Counted from the stretch's first letter, positions 33,426 through 42,115 are shown. The stretch: DNA of 64,000 nucleotides from Streptomyces sp. Ag109_O5-1 (GCF_003814875.1 NZ_RKQF01000001.1:10168001-10232000); one strand, 5' to 3'. Numbers and translations: made by a program. The notes: generated by a model not told the origin, from the letters alone.

Positions 33426-33460
33426 GCGGGGGCCGCGCCGTCGCGCGGCACGGCCCCCGC
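33426..33460 (-). terminator. hairpin terminator after second GH29 fucosidase
   Basis: GCGGGGGCCG (33,426-33,435) and CGGCCCCCGC (33,451-33,460) form a perfect 10-bp GC stem with a 15-base loop, 10 bases past the GH29 stop on the minus strand. Confidence 0.65.
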
Positions 33461-33469
33461 CCGGCGTTG

Positions 33470-35806
33470 TCAAAGCGCGACGATCTGCCAGTCCTGGTTG
33501 GAGCCGCCGGAGGCGGGCCACTGGATGATCGAAGCACCGTCTGCGGTGGAGGCGTCCTTGACGTCGGCGCACCAACCATTGCGGACGTTGACGAGCTGGT
33601 GGTAGCCGCTGGTCTGGGAGGGCACCAGCTTCCACGACTGGTTGTCGCCGCCGTCGGCGGTCCACTGGTTCGGTCCGTCGCCCTGGGCGGAGCCGCCCGG
33701 GCTCTGAAGGGCCTTGCCGCTGCGGACGTTGGACAACTGGAAGGAGCCGTCGGCGTTGGGCAGCAGCTTCCACTGCTGGTTGGTACCGCCGCTCGACGGC
33801 CACTGGATGACGGCGCCGCCGTCGGCGGTCGAGGCGCCGCTGACGTCCAGTACCTTGCCGCTCTTGCGGTTCACCAGCCGGACGGTGCCGATGTCCGCGC
33901 TGAAGGGCCGGTCGTAGACCTCCAGGTTGCGGATCGAGGCCCAGGCGCCGCTGGGGAGCCCGGTGACGGTCACCCGCACATAGCGGGCCTGAGCGCGGAA
34001 CACGGACACCTGCACCTGGCTGGTGCCGGTGGTGGCGGTCAGGTCGGCGAGCGTGGTCCAGGTGCTGTTGTCGGTGGAACCCTCGATCCGGTACCGGTAG
34101 TTGGTGGCGGCGGACTCCCAGGCGATACGGGTGCCGGTCAGCGACTTCTCCGAGCCCAGGTCGACCTTCAGCCACTGTCCAGTGTTGCCGTTGTTCGCGG
34201 ACCAGCGGGTGGCGGTGGAGCCGTCGACGGCCTTGGCGGCGGTGTTGCCCTTGGAGGCCTCCTCGCTGCTGGCCGTGACCGTCCTGCCGACGGCGATGTC
34301 GGCCGGCTGCACGGAGCGGTCCAGAGTGACGCCGACGACGCTGTCCTCGGGGACGCGGGTGCGGTTGATGCCGGTGACCGTCACGCTGCCGTCCGCGCCG
34401 GTGGTGAACGACAGGTCGGCGCCCGTGTCGACGTCGAAGACGCGGGTGACCTTCGCGTCTCCCGTCGACGGGGTGGTGAAGGAGGTGCCGCTGTAGCCCG
34501 GCAGCAGGTGAACGTAGAAGGTGTTGTCCTTGTACGTGTAGCCGTACTTGCCGTCCAGCGGTTCCCACGGCCCGCCGCGTGTGCCATAGACGGCCTGGCC
34601 GCAGGTGGACAGGAAGGAGCCGATCTGCCGCAGCAGGCCCGCCTGGCCGTCGGAGACGGTGCCGTGCCGGTCCGGGCCGACGTTGACCATCACGGTCATG
34701 TTCCGCGCCCAGCAGTTGACCAGGATGTTCATGGCGGTGCCGTAGCCCATGACAGCGGTGTCGGAGTAGCCCCACGTGCCGATGATGCTGAAGACCTTCT
34801 CGACGAGCCTGCCGGTGCGGATCGCCCCGGTCGGGACCGATGGCCCCTCGTCGCTGTCGTAGTCGCCCTTCCAGCCGGAGCGTGAGGTGGCGACGATGTC
34901 GGGCTGGTGCTTGCGGACCATGCCCATCGGTCCGAACGGCCTGCCGCTGGCGTCGGTCTCGCCATAAGTGGCGTCCACCGGCCACTGGTTGGCGCCGTCG
35001 CGGAACTGGGCGGGCTCCCAGAAGAACGCGCCGTCCGCGTCGCTGCCCTGCTCGGCGATCCAGCCGCCGTCCCACCACAGGTCGTCGATCACGCCGTACT
35101 GGGTGACCAGTTCCTTGACCGACTCGTACACTCCGGTCTTCATGATCCGCGCGTTCTCCTTGTGCGCCGGATCGGTGGTGTAATTCCACGGGTTGCTCGC
35201 GCAGTTGGTGCCCGTGACGTCGTAGTAGCCGGGGTAGCGCCAGTCGATGGGCGAGTAGTACAGGCCCACCTTCAACCCGGCCGCGCGCACCGCCGCCACG
35301 TAGTCCTTGACGAAGTCACGGCTGAGCGGTGCCTGTCCGGAGCTCCAGGCGTTGGGGTGGTTCAGCGGCCACAGCGCGAACCCGTCGTGGTGACGGGTGG
35401 TCAGCGTCGTGTACTTCGCTCCGAAGTCCTTCGCCAACTGCGCCCAGGCCGCTGGGTCGTAGGCATCCGCGGTGAACTGTTCGCTCGTCGCGTCGGTGAC
35501 GTACTTCCGGTAGTCCGCCGGCGTGACCGGTCCGTTGTGCATCCACCACTCGCCCTTGGCAGGTCCCGAGTAGACACCCCAGTGGATGAACATCCCCAGC
35601 TTGGCGTCCATCAGCCACTGGATCTTGGAGTCGGACTGCTGCTCCAGGCCCAGGTCGACCTCGGGGATCCGCAGGGGAGGGAGCGGCAGGGGGGTGGTGG
35701 CCGCCGCATACGCGGGTGTCGCCAGCACGGCGGAGCCGACCGTTGCGGCCGCCGTCATGGCCGCCATTCCGGCAAGAACTGATCTTCGTGAGATGGATTC
35801 CGGCAC
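33470..35806 (-). CDS. secreted GH29 alpha-L-fucosidase with F5/8-type and ricin-type domains
   Basis: 778 residues. A Tat signal (SRRSVLAGMAAMTAAATVGSAV) precedes a GH29 barrel (about 50-470): WLMDAKLGMFIHWGVYSGPAKGEWWM, TRHHDGFALW, GLYYSPIDWRYP and DLWWDGGWIAEQGSD with the nucleophile Asp. A beta-sandwich follows, then an F5/8-type C (CBM32-like) module (VTASSEEASKGNTAAKAVDGS, YRYRIEGSTDNSTW, ARYVRVTVTG) and a C-terminal ricin-B trefoil. It differs from the first GH29 in domain set (no crystallin-like part) and in nucleophile context, so it probably has another linkage preference. Two ACATGGGATGT sites lie upstream. Confidence 0.9.
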   Translation of the reverse strand: MPESISRRSVLAGMAAMTAAATVGSAVLATPAYAAATTPLPLPPLRIPEVDLGLEQQSDSKIQWLMDAKLGMFIHWGVYSGPAKGEWWMHNGPVTPADYRKYVTDATSEQFTADAYDPAAWAQLAKDFGAKYTTLTTRHHDGFALWPLNHPNAWSSGQAPLSRDFVKDYVAAVRAAGLKVGLYYSPIDWRYPGYYDVTGTNCASNPWNYTTDPAHKENARIMKTGVYESVKELVTQYGVIDDLWWDGGWIAEQGSDADGAFFWEPAQFRDGANQWPVDATYGETDASGRPFGPMGMVRKHQPDIVATSRSGWKGDYDSDEGPSVPTGAIRTGRLVEKVFSIIGTWGYSDTAVMGYGTAMNILVNCWARNMTVMVNVGPDRHGTVSDGQAGLLRQIGSFLSTCGQAVYGTRGGPWEPLDGKYGYTYKDNTFYVHLLPGYSGTSFTTPSTGDAKVTRVFDVDTGADLSFTTGADGSVTVTGINRTRVPEDSVVGVTLDRSVQPADIAVGRTVTASSEEASKGNTAAKAVDGSTATRWSANNGNTGQWLKVDLGSEKSLTGTRIAWESAATNYRYRIEGSTDNSTWTTLADLTATTGTSQVQVSVFRAQARYVRVTVTGLPSGAWASIRNLEVYDRPFSADIGTVRLVNRKSGKVLDVSGASTADGGAVIQWPSSGGTNQQWKLLPNADGSFQLSNVRSGKALQSPGGSAQGDGPNQWTADGGDNQSWKLVPSQTSGYHQLVNVRNGWCADVKDASTADGASIIQWPASGGSNQDWQIVAL

Positions 35807-35891
35807 TGTGTACTCGTCCTGTTCGGTCGTCGGAACCCCGCCCGGAGCCGACCGCTGCGGGCAAGGCGGCAGCGCGGCTCACGCCTCTGAG

Positions 35892-35902
35892 ACATGGGAT
35901 GT
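35892..35902. promoter_or_regulatory. candidate operator ACATGGGATGT
   Basis: Exact consensus copy, 86 bases upstream of the GH29 start on the minus strand, followed by ATTAACGAG. The copy at 35,999 is followed by ATTGAACGAG, so similarity extends beyond the core. Confidence 0.5.
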
Positions 35903-35998
35903 ATTAACGAGTACGAGCGTTGCCTTCGTCTAGCGTCGTGACGAAATCCTTTGTGGTTCCCACCACTTACACGCTCGGCGCTCTGGCGGCCATAGTGA

Positions 35999-36009
35999 AC
36001 ATGGGATGT
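35999..36009. promoter_or_regulatory. candidate operator ACATGGGATGT, second copy
   Basis: Second exact copy, 107 bases from the first. It directly abuts a decayed AbfB segment and may be the promoter-proximal remnant of a lost gene or a duplicated operator. Confidence 0.45.
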
Positions 36010-36044
36010 ATTGAACGAGGGTGTGAAAGACGTCGGCCAGCTCG

Positions 36045-36165
36045 TCACGCGGAAGGTGGCGTCCTGGGCGAACTGGCTGCTGCCGTCGTTGTGGGCGAGC
36101 TGGAAGTCGTAGTTGGAGTGGCGCAGGAAGTAGCGGGGGTCGACGTTCGGGTCGATGCGCGCGTC
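36045..36165 (-). pseudogene. AbfB-domain fragment, antisense
   Basis: The minus strand reads RFDARIDPNVDPRYFLRHSN and YDFQLAHNDGSSQFAQDATFRV, a recognisable second AbfB repeat like YYLRHYNYQLRVDISDGTDLFRRDSSF in the GH43/AbfB protein. No start or stop in frame belongs to it. It abuts, in opposite orientation, repeat copy B on the plus strand, so the junction was formed by an inversion or by two insertions. Confidence 0.6.
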
Positions 36166-36289
36166 GAATCGTTCGCGGCGGTGACGGCCTGGGCCTGACC
36201 TGCGCTGTTGCTGACCTGGGTGAATACTCTGGCGGTCAGTCAGTAGTTCCCGCAAGAAGAGCCTGGCGAGCACCAGAACGCTCGCCAGG
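36163..36289 (+). repeat. dispersed AbfB-tail repeat, copy B, with terminator hairpin
   Basis: The plus strand carries the AbfB-tail signature (codons for SFAAVTAWA and stop), then CTGACCTGG, then CAGTCAGTAGTTCCCGC. At 36,262-36,271 / 36,280-36,289 it has a 10-bp stem CCTGGCGAGC / GCTCGCCAGG with loop ACCAGAAC. Stem and loop correspond to the hairpin at 1805-1830 with one compensatory pair change. No functional gene is attached, and nothing else is recognised up to 36,517. Confidence 0.6.
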
Positions 36290-36517
36290 TCCTCGATGTC
36301 GAGGCCTGGGTGCGTCCTCGGTGCTCGGGGACGCCTTCGAAGCCGACATGGTGGCGGTGGCGGCCGGGACCGGCCAGGCGCGGGCACTCGCGGCCCTGGA
36401 CCAGATCGGTTCCACGCTCCAGGTCCGGTTTCGTCACCCGCTGGTGCGGTCGGCCTGGCGCGTCGCGGGGCACCGTGGTCTGCCTGTGGGAGGTTGGCGG
36501 GCCTCGATGACCTTTGG

Positions 36518-36871
36518 CTAGGCGCGGCTGACGCTGACGCCGCCGACCAGGCCCCAGGCATCGATCCGGACCGTCGGGCCGCCCGGCTCGCTCGGGCCGT
36601 CGTCCTTCACCCCGCCCAGGCGCAGCCCGTGGACCTCCACCCGGACGTCGCGGCGGACCTTGAGGCTGACGCCGCCGATCAGGCTCAGCTTGGTGATGCG
36701 CAGCTCGGCGCCGTCCGGGACGGCGATGTCCGTCAGATCGACGTCGGCACCACCGATGAGGGAAGCGGTGACGGTCCTCTCGTGGAGGGTGGCTCCTGCC
36801 AGGCGGTGACCGCCGATCAGGCTCACCTTGATGTCGGTCCTCTGCGGGTTCTCCCCGTTGCTCTTCGTCAT
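36518..36871 (-). CDS. small LiaF-like beta-helical protein
   Basis: 117 residues without signal peptide or membrane segment. It consists of repeated short strands carrying the motif LIGG (KVSLIGGHRL, TASLIGGADVDL, KLSLIGGVSLKV, GLVGGVSV), as in the C-terminal domain of LiaF-type and DUF1707-associated proteins of the cell-envelope stress response. Here the domain stands alone without the usual membrane part. The function is unknown; a binding or scaffold role is the most one can infer. Confidence 0.7.
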   Translation of the reverse strand: MTKSNGENPQRTDIKVSLIGGHRLAGATLHERTVTASLIGGADVDLTDIAVPDGAELRITKLSLIGGVSLKVRRDVRVEVHGLRLGGVKDDGPSEPGGPTVRIDAWGLVGGVSVSRA

Positions 36872-37032
36872 GGGAAGTACCGTACGGACGTCGGCCCGCG
36901 GGCCCCAGTGCTCTGCATCCGGCGTTGCGCATGACAGGTGTCATGCCGGAGCCGGCGCCGAACCCGAGGGGAACGCGGCGGGCGTTCCCGGGCGGAGCAG
37001 CAGCAACCGGCCCGAGCAGCTCCCACGTTCCC

Positions 37033-38508
37033 TCAGGAATTGGTGGGTACCCACTGACGTACACCGTGGCCGTTCGTGCCGTACCAGTAGTGGGGCAGGC
37101 CCTTGATGCTGCTGGTGCGGAACGGGTGGCCGTGGTCGTCGATACGGACCGTGCCGGTGCGGCCCTGGGAGGACCAGTCGAGTTCCAGGTACCAGTTGCA
37201 GTCGTGGGCCTCGGTCGTCGCGGTGACCTGCAGCACCTCCGGGTCCTCGGCGGAGACGCGGTAGGGGAACTGCACCGCGGGGAAGGGCTTCCCGCTGTCG
37301 TTGCCGGGGCGCGCGTGGGCGATCGGGCGGTTGACGTCCAGGTCCACGGAGAAGTTGCGAGGCGGCAGATCGCTGCCGCAGCCCTGGCCCATGGCGTACG
37401 CGTTGCCGGTGACCGGGGTGCCGCGGCTGACGATACGGACCCGGAGGGCCGTGAGGACCACGGCCGTGGACGACTTCCCCTGCACCGAGATCTGCACCAT
37501 CGTCTGCCGCCCAGGTACCGCCTGCTGCGTCGCTGCCCACACTCCGGCGTCCTGCTCTACCGGCGGCGGGGGCACCTGGGCCGGCTCCTTCTCGATGACG
37601 TAGTCGTGGCCGCAACCGCCGTCCCAGATCCGCGAGTCGGCGGTCCACGCGAGCGGCACACCGGTTGGCGCGGGGGCGTCGCTCTTCGTGTCCGCCGACG
37701 GTCCGCCCTTCGACTCGGGGCTTCCTGAAGCCCGTACTCCTGTGGGGGGCGAGGCCGTAGCAGGGCTGCGGGAGGGGCTGGCCGCAGTGGCCGAGGGGTG
37801 GTGTGACGTACCGGTTCCTGTCGTACGGGACTGACCGGGGGCCTTGGCGGAGTCGCCGTGAGACCGGTCGGCCGACAGCGCCGACACAGTGCTCAGCGTC
37901 ACCAGCAGTACGGTCGCCGCGGCGGCGCCGACGACGGTGCGGCGCCGGCGGTACCAGGGCCGTCCGGTTGAGCGGACCGCAACGCACAGTGCCGTCGGCT
38001 CGGGACTGCCCGGTCCGGGAGCGTCGGGGGCAGGCAGCGCGGCGTCGGGTGAGCCCCCGTCGAGTCGCGGTGGTGAACCGCTCGTGCCGCCCCCGTCGCC
38101 ACCGATGCCGTCAACGCCGCCACCCACACGGCGCGCGCTGCCACCGGCACGCCCCATCGTCCGGCTGTCCGGACCCGAAGCCCGCTCGTCCCCCGTCGGT
38201 TCCAGTGCCCCTTCGGTCTTTGCCGGATCCGCTGCCTCCTCACCCGCCCTCGGCCGCTGACGTGCCGTCACCGCGAGCAGCCACAGGCGGTGCAGCTCGA
38301 GGCGTTCCTCCGGGGCCGCCCCGCAGAAGGCGGCCAAACGCTCCACCGGGGCGTAGTCCTGCGGGACCGCCTCGCCCGTGCAGTAGCGGTGCAGCGTGGA
38401 GGTGTTCATGTGGAGACGGCGGGCCAGCGAGCCGTAGCTCCTGTCCGTGCGGTTCTTCAGCCGGCGCAGCAGCGCCGCGAACTGCTCGACGTCGTCCTCG
38501 GTCGACAC
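37033..38508 (-). CDS. membrane-anchored HTH protein with extracytoplasmic domain
   Basis: 491 residues from GTG 38,508, chosen because GGAGGACGGGG lies just upstream. Residues about 5-70 form an XRE-type helix-turn-helix (FAALLRRLKNRTDRSYGSLARRLHMNTSTLHRYCTGEAVP). A long acidic, Pro/Gly-rich linker leads to Arg-rich RRRRT and one membrane segment (VVGAAAATVLLVTLSTVSALSA). About 270 extracytoplasmic residues follow with conserved Cys (GGCGHDYVIEK, GQGCGSDLP, HDCNWYLEL), ending in a beta-rich domain. This layout, common in Streptomyces, suggests an outside signal passed to a DNA-binding domain, but ligand and targets are unknown. It is divergent from the serine hydrolase. Confidence 0.8.
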   Translation of the reverse strand: MSTEDDVEQFAALLRRLKNRTDRSYGSLARRLHMNTSTLHRYCTGEAVPQDYAPVERLAAFCGAAPEERLELHRLWLLAVTARQRPRAGEEAADPAKTEGALEPTGDERASGPDSRTMGRAGGSARRVGGGVDGIGGDGGGTSGSPPRLDGGSPDAALPAPDAPGPGSPEPTALCVAVRSTGRPWYRRRRTVVGAAAATVLLVTLSTVSALSADRSHGDSAKAPGQSRTTGTGTSHHPSATAASPSRSPATASPPTGVRASGSPESKGGPSADTKSDAPAPTGVPLAWTADSRIWDGGCGHDYVIEKEPAQVPPPPVEQDAGVWAATQQAVPGRQTMVQISVQGKSSTAVVLTALRVRIVSRGTPVTGNAYAMGQGCGSDLPPRNFSVDLDVNRPIAHARPGNDSGKPFPAVQFPYRVSAEDPEVLQVTATTEAHDCNWYLELDWSSQGRTGTVRIDDHGHPFRTSSIKGLPHYWYGTNGHGVRQWVPTNS

Positions 38509-38698
38509 TGTTCCCCCGTCCTCCGACGTGTCCCCATATCCCAGGCGGTCCATGGAGTTGCACGTCAGATGGGCTGGGATGGTTCCATGGTCGCCGGACG
38601 GGCGTCAGGCGTTGCGCGGGGCCGTCGTGACGGCTGATGCTCTTGGTGTCGCACCGGCCAGGACCGGACCGACCAGTCGGCGGCGGGCGACAAACGAC

Positions 38699-38738
38699 AC
38701 TCATGCACTCATGCACTCATGCACTCATGCACTCATCC
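38699..38738. repeat. tandem 8-bp repeat ACTCATGC
   Basis: Four exact copies of ACTCATGC and a fifth differing in one base (ACTCATCC) run head to tail between the divergent HTH-protein and serine-hydrolase genes. An inverted repeat CCTTCGG / CCGAAGG lies further on at 38,871-38,891. The tract is a likely site of copy-number change and could be an iteron-like binding site. The remainder of 38,509-39,032 shows no gene. Confidence 0.7.
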
Positions 38739-39032
38739 ACGGGGGCACCCATGCCCAGACTCCGCTGACCGTATGACCGGGGCCGCCCTCCGCCACGGGG
38801 GTGCGGAGGGCGGCCCACCGAACGCTGACAGGGCCAAGCCAAGTAACCGATACTCATCTTTGTCACCCCGCCTTCGGCTATCCTCCGAAGGATTCCGCAC
38901 GGCTGTGCAGGGCCCGCCGGAGCCGGCTTCGCCCCAGGGGCGGGCGGCAACTCGCCGGGCGGAGTCCCGTGTTCTTCTCCTCGTACCCCGATCGTGCCCG
39001 ACGGCCTTCCCGGATTCTCGAAGGAGCATGAA

Positions 39033-40328
39033 TTGCGAGTGGATGTGCGTGTCCGACGGCGCCCGCAACTGACGGGGTTTCGTGCAGTGGCAACAGTTGC
39101 GGTGTCCGCGGCCCTCGTCGTGCCCCTCGCTGCGACCCCGTCGAGTGCGAACACGGTCCACGAGGGTGCGGTGATCCGCGAGAGTGCGGCCGTCGGCCCT
39201 CGGACGCTCTCGGCGGTCCGACAGGACGGCACCGCGGAGACACGCGCTCAACTGCGCGAGTTGGCGCGGAAGTTGGTGGAAGAAGGAGTGCCTGGGGTGA
39301 TCGTGCGGGTGGACGACGGTCACGGCAGGCCCATCGAGATCACCGAGCAGGCCGCCTGGACGAAGAAGGACCATCGGCTCAGTGCGGACGACGAGGTGCG
39401 AGAGGCGTCCAACACCAAGACGGTGATGGCCACCCTCGTCCTGCAACTGATCGCTGAACACAGACTCGCCCTCACCGACCCGGTCGACAAGTGGCTGCCC
39501 GGCCAGGTGCGCAAGGGCAGAGCGATCACCCTGCGCATGCTGCTCAACCACACCAGTGGGTTGTTCGACTACACCGACGACCCCGCCCTCGCACCGGCCC
39601 TGACCGGCTGGGACTCCCACGTATGGACGTCGGCGGAAATCCTGCGCCTGGTGAACAGACACCCGGCACTGTTCGAGCCCGGCACCGAGTGGTCGTACAG
39701 CAACACCAACTACATCGCGATCGGCGCCGTCCTGGAGAAGGCCACCGGCAAGAGCCTCGCGGCGCTGGTGCGGGACCGGATTGCCGAACCCCTGGGGCTC
39801 CGGCACACCTTCTACGCCACCGGCTCCGCCTGGCACGACCGGCACGCGCACGGCTACGAACCTGACGCCGCCCACATGCCGCCGGACGTCCCCGACGAGT
39901 TCAGGAACTACGCCGGACCGCAGCACGACGACCATGTGGACGTCACCGGCGACTACGTCACGGCCGACGGAGCGGATGCCGCGATCGTGTCCACCGCCGG
40001 TGACTGGTCCCGTTTCTACGGCGCGCTGATGTCGGGCCGCCTGCTGCCCGCCGCCCAACTGGCCGAGATGCGCACCACCGTGCCGGAGGACGGGCCGGGG
40101 GACCCGGACGAGCTCGGCTACGGGCTGGGCATCGAGACGGCGAAGACCTCCTGTGGCACGGTCTGGGACCACGTCGGCATCGTCCCGGGCTATGCGACCT
40201 ACAACGTCACCGACTCCACCGGCCGTCGCACGGCCGCCTTCTTCTTTGCCACGTCCACTCTCACCAAGCAGGCGCACCAGACCGGCGCGGCCCTGATGGA
40301 CGCGGTCAACTGCGCCATTCTCGACTGA
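39033..40328 (+). CDS. secreted serine hydrolase, class C beta-lactamase / DD-carboxypeptidase family
   Basis: 431 residues from TTG 39,033, chosen for AAGGAG six bases upstream. A Sec signal (FRAVATVAVSAALVVPLAATPSSA) is followed by a beta-lactamase fold. The nucleophile motif SxxK is SNTK in REASNTKTVMATL, the YxN motif is YSN in WSYSNTNYIAIG, and the third motif is HVG in VWDHVGIVPGY. LLNHTSGLFDYTDD is typical of the family. Members act on D-Ala-D-Ala peptides or esters, so a peptidoglycan-related or D-amino-acid hydrolase role outside the cell is likely. True beta-lactamase activity cannot be judged. Confidence 0.85.
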   Translation: MRVDVRVRRRPQLTGFRAVATVAVSAALVVPLAATPSSANTVHEGAVIRESAAVGPRTLSAVRQDGTAETRAQLRELARKLVEEGVPGVIVRVDDGHGRPIEITEQAAWTKKDHRLSADDEVREASNTKTVMATLVLQLIAEHRLALTDPVDKWLPGQVRKGRAITLRMLLNHTSGLFDYTDDPALAPALTGWDSHVWTSAEILRLVNRHPALFEPGTEWSYSNTNYIAIGAVLEKATGKSLAALVRDRIAEPLGLRHTFYATGSAWHDRHAHGYEPDAAHMPPDVPDEFRNYAGPQHDDHVDVTGDYVTADGADAAIVSTAGDWSRFYGALMSGRLLPAAQLAEMRTTVPEDGPGDPDELGYGLGIETAKTSCGTVWDHVGIVPGYATYNVTDSTGRRTAAFFFATSTLTKQAHQTGAALMDAVNCAILD

Positions 40329-40480
40329 CCTGCGCGTTTCCGTGGAGGAGCCGCCTCCGGATCACGATGTGAAACGCCTGACTGAACGGTTCAACTCGGT
40401 TCATCGGAGAGCGAGTTGGCGTTGGGTCGCCGGCCGGTGATGAGTTGTCCGGCCGGGCGGCGCGAGGACGGGCGTGACTG

Positions 40481-42115
40481 TCAGGAGCTGTGGCGGTGGC
40501 CTCCATGGGACTGCTGTGCCTTGGGGGACGCGGGGGCGCTGGCCGACGAGGTGGTCTTGGCGGTGGCGGTGGCGGTGGCGGTGGCGGTGGCGGTGGCGGT
40601 GGCGGTGGCCGTGGCCGTGGCCGGACCGCCGGTTGTGCCGGAGGACGGGGTGCTCGGCGACGCGGACGGGGGAGGCGTCTGGCCGAGTGCTGTCAGGACC
40701 GCGTCGGCGACCGTTCCGTCCGCGTTTGTGGTGAGGGTGACGGGGTCGGCGGCGCCGAGCAGTTGATCGCAGCCCAGGTTGGTGAACGTCTGGTTGGCGC
40801 GTGAGGCGAGGAAACCGAAGAGGTTCGACGACACGCCCGGGTCCGGCGAGGGTGCCTTCTCGAAGAGCGCCTTGTCCCTGAAGACGCGCTGGATGCCGGC
40901 CGGGTCGCGGAAGAGGGTGGTGCAGAAGGCCGCTCCGTCACCGTCGGCGCCGGCACCGACCGCGGGCATGTTGACTCCGATGCGGTATGCGTTGGTCTTC
41001 GCGACGCTGCCACGGCCGTCGACGAGCGTCATCGGGTCGTTCTGCGGGACCAGCGCGATCGGCGCCTTCTGGCTTGCCGCAGCGGACAGTTCGTCCAACG
41101 CGAGGGCGGACGTGGCCCGGCCGTCGCCGGACTGGTCGCGCGCGGTGAACGGCTTGCAGCCAAGAGCGGGGTCCATGAACTGGGTCAGCAGCAGGTTGTC
41201 GCTGCCGTTGGCCAGATCCTTGGGGGTGTAGGCGCTCGCCGACTTGGCCTTGCCGTCGGGCCGGTGGTGTCGGTCGCCGCGGTTGTCCAGCCGAGCGGCC
41301 TTCGCGAGTGCGGCCCTGCTCGCGGCGTTGTTCTGGGCGATGCGGCCGCGCCCGTCCGCGAGGTAGTGGGTCACCACGTTGTCGCTTCCGTCCTGGTCCA
41401 CGACGGAGAAGTCCCGCGTGGTCGGACAGGGCAGGCCGTCCTTGGCGGTGCCGAGCGCCGGAATCCTGAGGTGCTTCTTGGCGATCTGCGCGTTGGCCGC
41501 CCGGAAGAAGGCCGGCGCGTTGCAGTACGCGAACTGACCGAAGACCGATCCCGGCAGGCCGTTGACACACTTGCCCTGCGCGAGGCCGTTCGTACGACCA
41601 CTTGTCCGCAGGGTCAGATTGGCGTTGTTGAAACCGAACCAGATGCCCACGGTCGAGCCGCGCGGCACCGAGGCCTTGGCGGGGCGCGCAGCCGGCCTGG
41701 TTCCCTTGTCGATCACCAACGGGTTGTAGATGGTCAGCTTGCCGTTCGGGGTGACGATCGCGGCCTCCACGAACGCCGACTGGTTGGGGTCGGCTTCGTG
41801 GCAGGGGCCCTGTGCCGGATCGGTCGCGACGAGTCTGTACGGCGTGGCCAGTCCTCTGGCGGTGAGCGGGTTGCCCGGCACCAACAGTGTGCAGTTCGGG
41901 TCGGGTTGGCCGGCCGCCTCGGGCTGCGCGGCGGCGGCCTGGTTCCCTTGCGGGCGGTGCTGGTCGTGGCCTTCCGCCGCGAACACCGAACCCGCGACGA
42001 CGGCGAGAACGACCGGCCCGCCGAGGAGGGCGAGCGACATCTTCGACCGCTTCAGGCGTAGGGCGTGTTCCCGCCGTGAAGCACGCGATGACTGTGTCAG
42101 GTTCTTGCGGGCCAC
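40481..42115 (-). CDS. secreted or surface protein of unknown function with Ala-Thr repeat
   Basis: 544 residues from GTG 42,115, chosen because GAGGAG lies 6 bases upstream; an ATG ten codons earlier is possible. An Arg/Lys-rich N-terminus and one hydrophobic segment (MSLALLGGPVVLAVVAGSVFA) suggest export. The body has paired Cys (DPNCTLLVPGNPLTARGLAT, QGPCHEAD, CKPF, FCTTLF) and QDGSDNVVTHYL / DGSDN-like blocks. The C-terminus is a Ser/Pro/Thr linker with about nine Ala-Thr dipeptides, then a His/Ser-rich end (SHGGHRHSS) that could bind metal. I recognise no enzymatic motif. Such proteins occur widely in actinobacteria as hypothetical proteins. Confidence 0.72.
   Translation of the reverse strand: MARKNLTQSSRASRREHALRLKRSKMSLALLGGPVVLAVVAGSVFAAEGHDQHRPQGNQAAAAQPEAAGQPDPNCTLLVPGNPLTARGLATPYRLVATDPAQGPCHEADPNQSAFVEAAIVTPNGKLTIYNPLVIDKGTRPAARPAKASVPRGSTVGIWFGFNNANLTLRTSGRTNGLAQGKCVNGLPGSVFGQFAYCNAPAFFRAANAQIAKKHLRIPALGTAKDGLPCPTTRDFSVVDQDGSDNVVTHYLADGRGRIAQNNAASRAALAKAARLDNRGDRHHRPDGKAKSASAYTPKDLANGSDNLLLTQFMDPALGCKPFTARDQSGDGRATSALALDELSAAASQKAPIALVPQNDPMTLVDGRGSVAKTNAYRIGVNMPAVGAGADGDGAAFCTTLFRDPAGIQRVFRDKALFEKAPSPDPGVSSNLFGFLASRANQTFTNLGCDQLLGAADPVTLTTNADGTVADAVLTALGQTPPPSASPSTPSSGTTGGPATATATATATATATATATATAKTTSSASAPASPKAQQSHGGHRHSS
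40561..40620. repeat. in-frame hexanucleotide repeat CGGTGG
   Basis: Eight perfect CGGTGG units (40,561-40,608) and two CCGTGG variants lie inside the coding sequence of the secreted protein, encoding the Ala-Thr tract on the minus strand. Gain or loss of units keeps the reading frame. Confidence 0.85.

Noticed and set aside
33345..35189. Long minus-strand frame overlapping the second GH29 gene
   Set aside because: It is Arg-rich frame-shifted translation of the fucosidase, which carries the recognisable GH29, CBM32 and ricin motifs.
36163..36289. Repeat copies as ends of an insertion sequence
   Set aside because: No transposase is present between any copies and no inverted terminal repeats or target duplications could be identified. 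The coding match to the AbfB tail is the better explanation.
38699..38738. Short tandem repeats as a CRISPR array
   Set aside because: Units are 8 bp without spacers; there are no 25-40 bp repeats with unique spacers and no cas genes.
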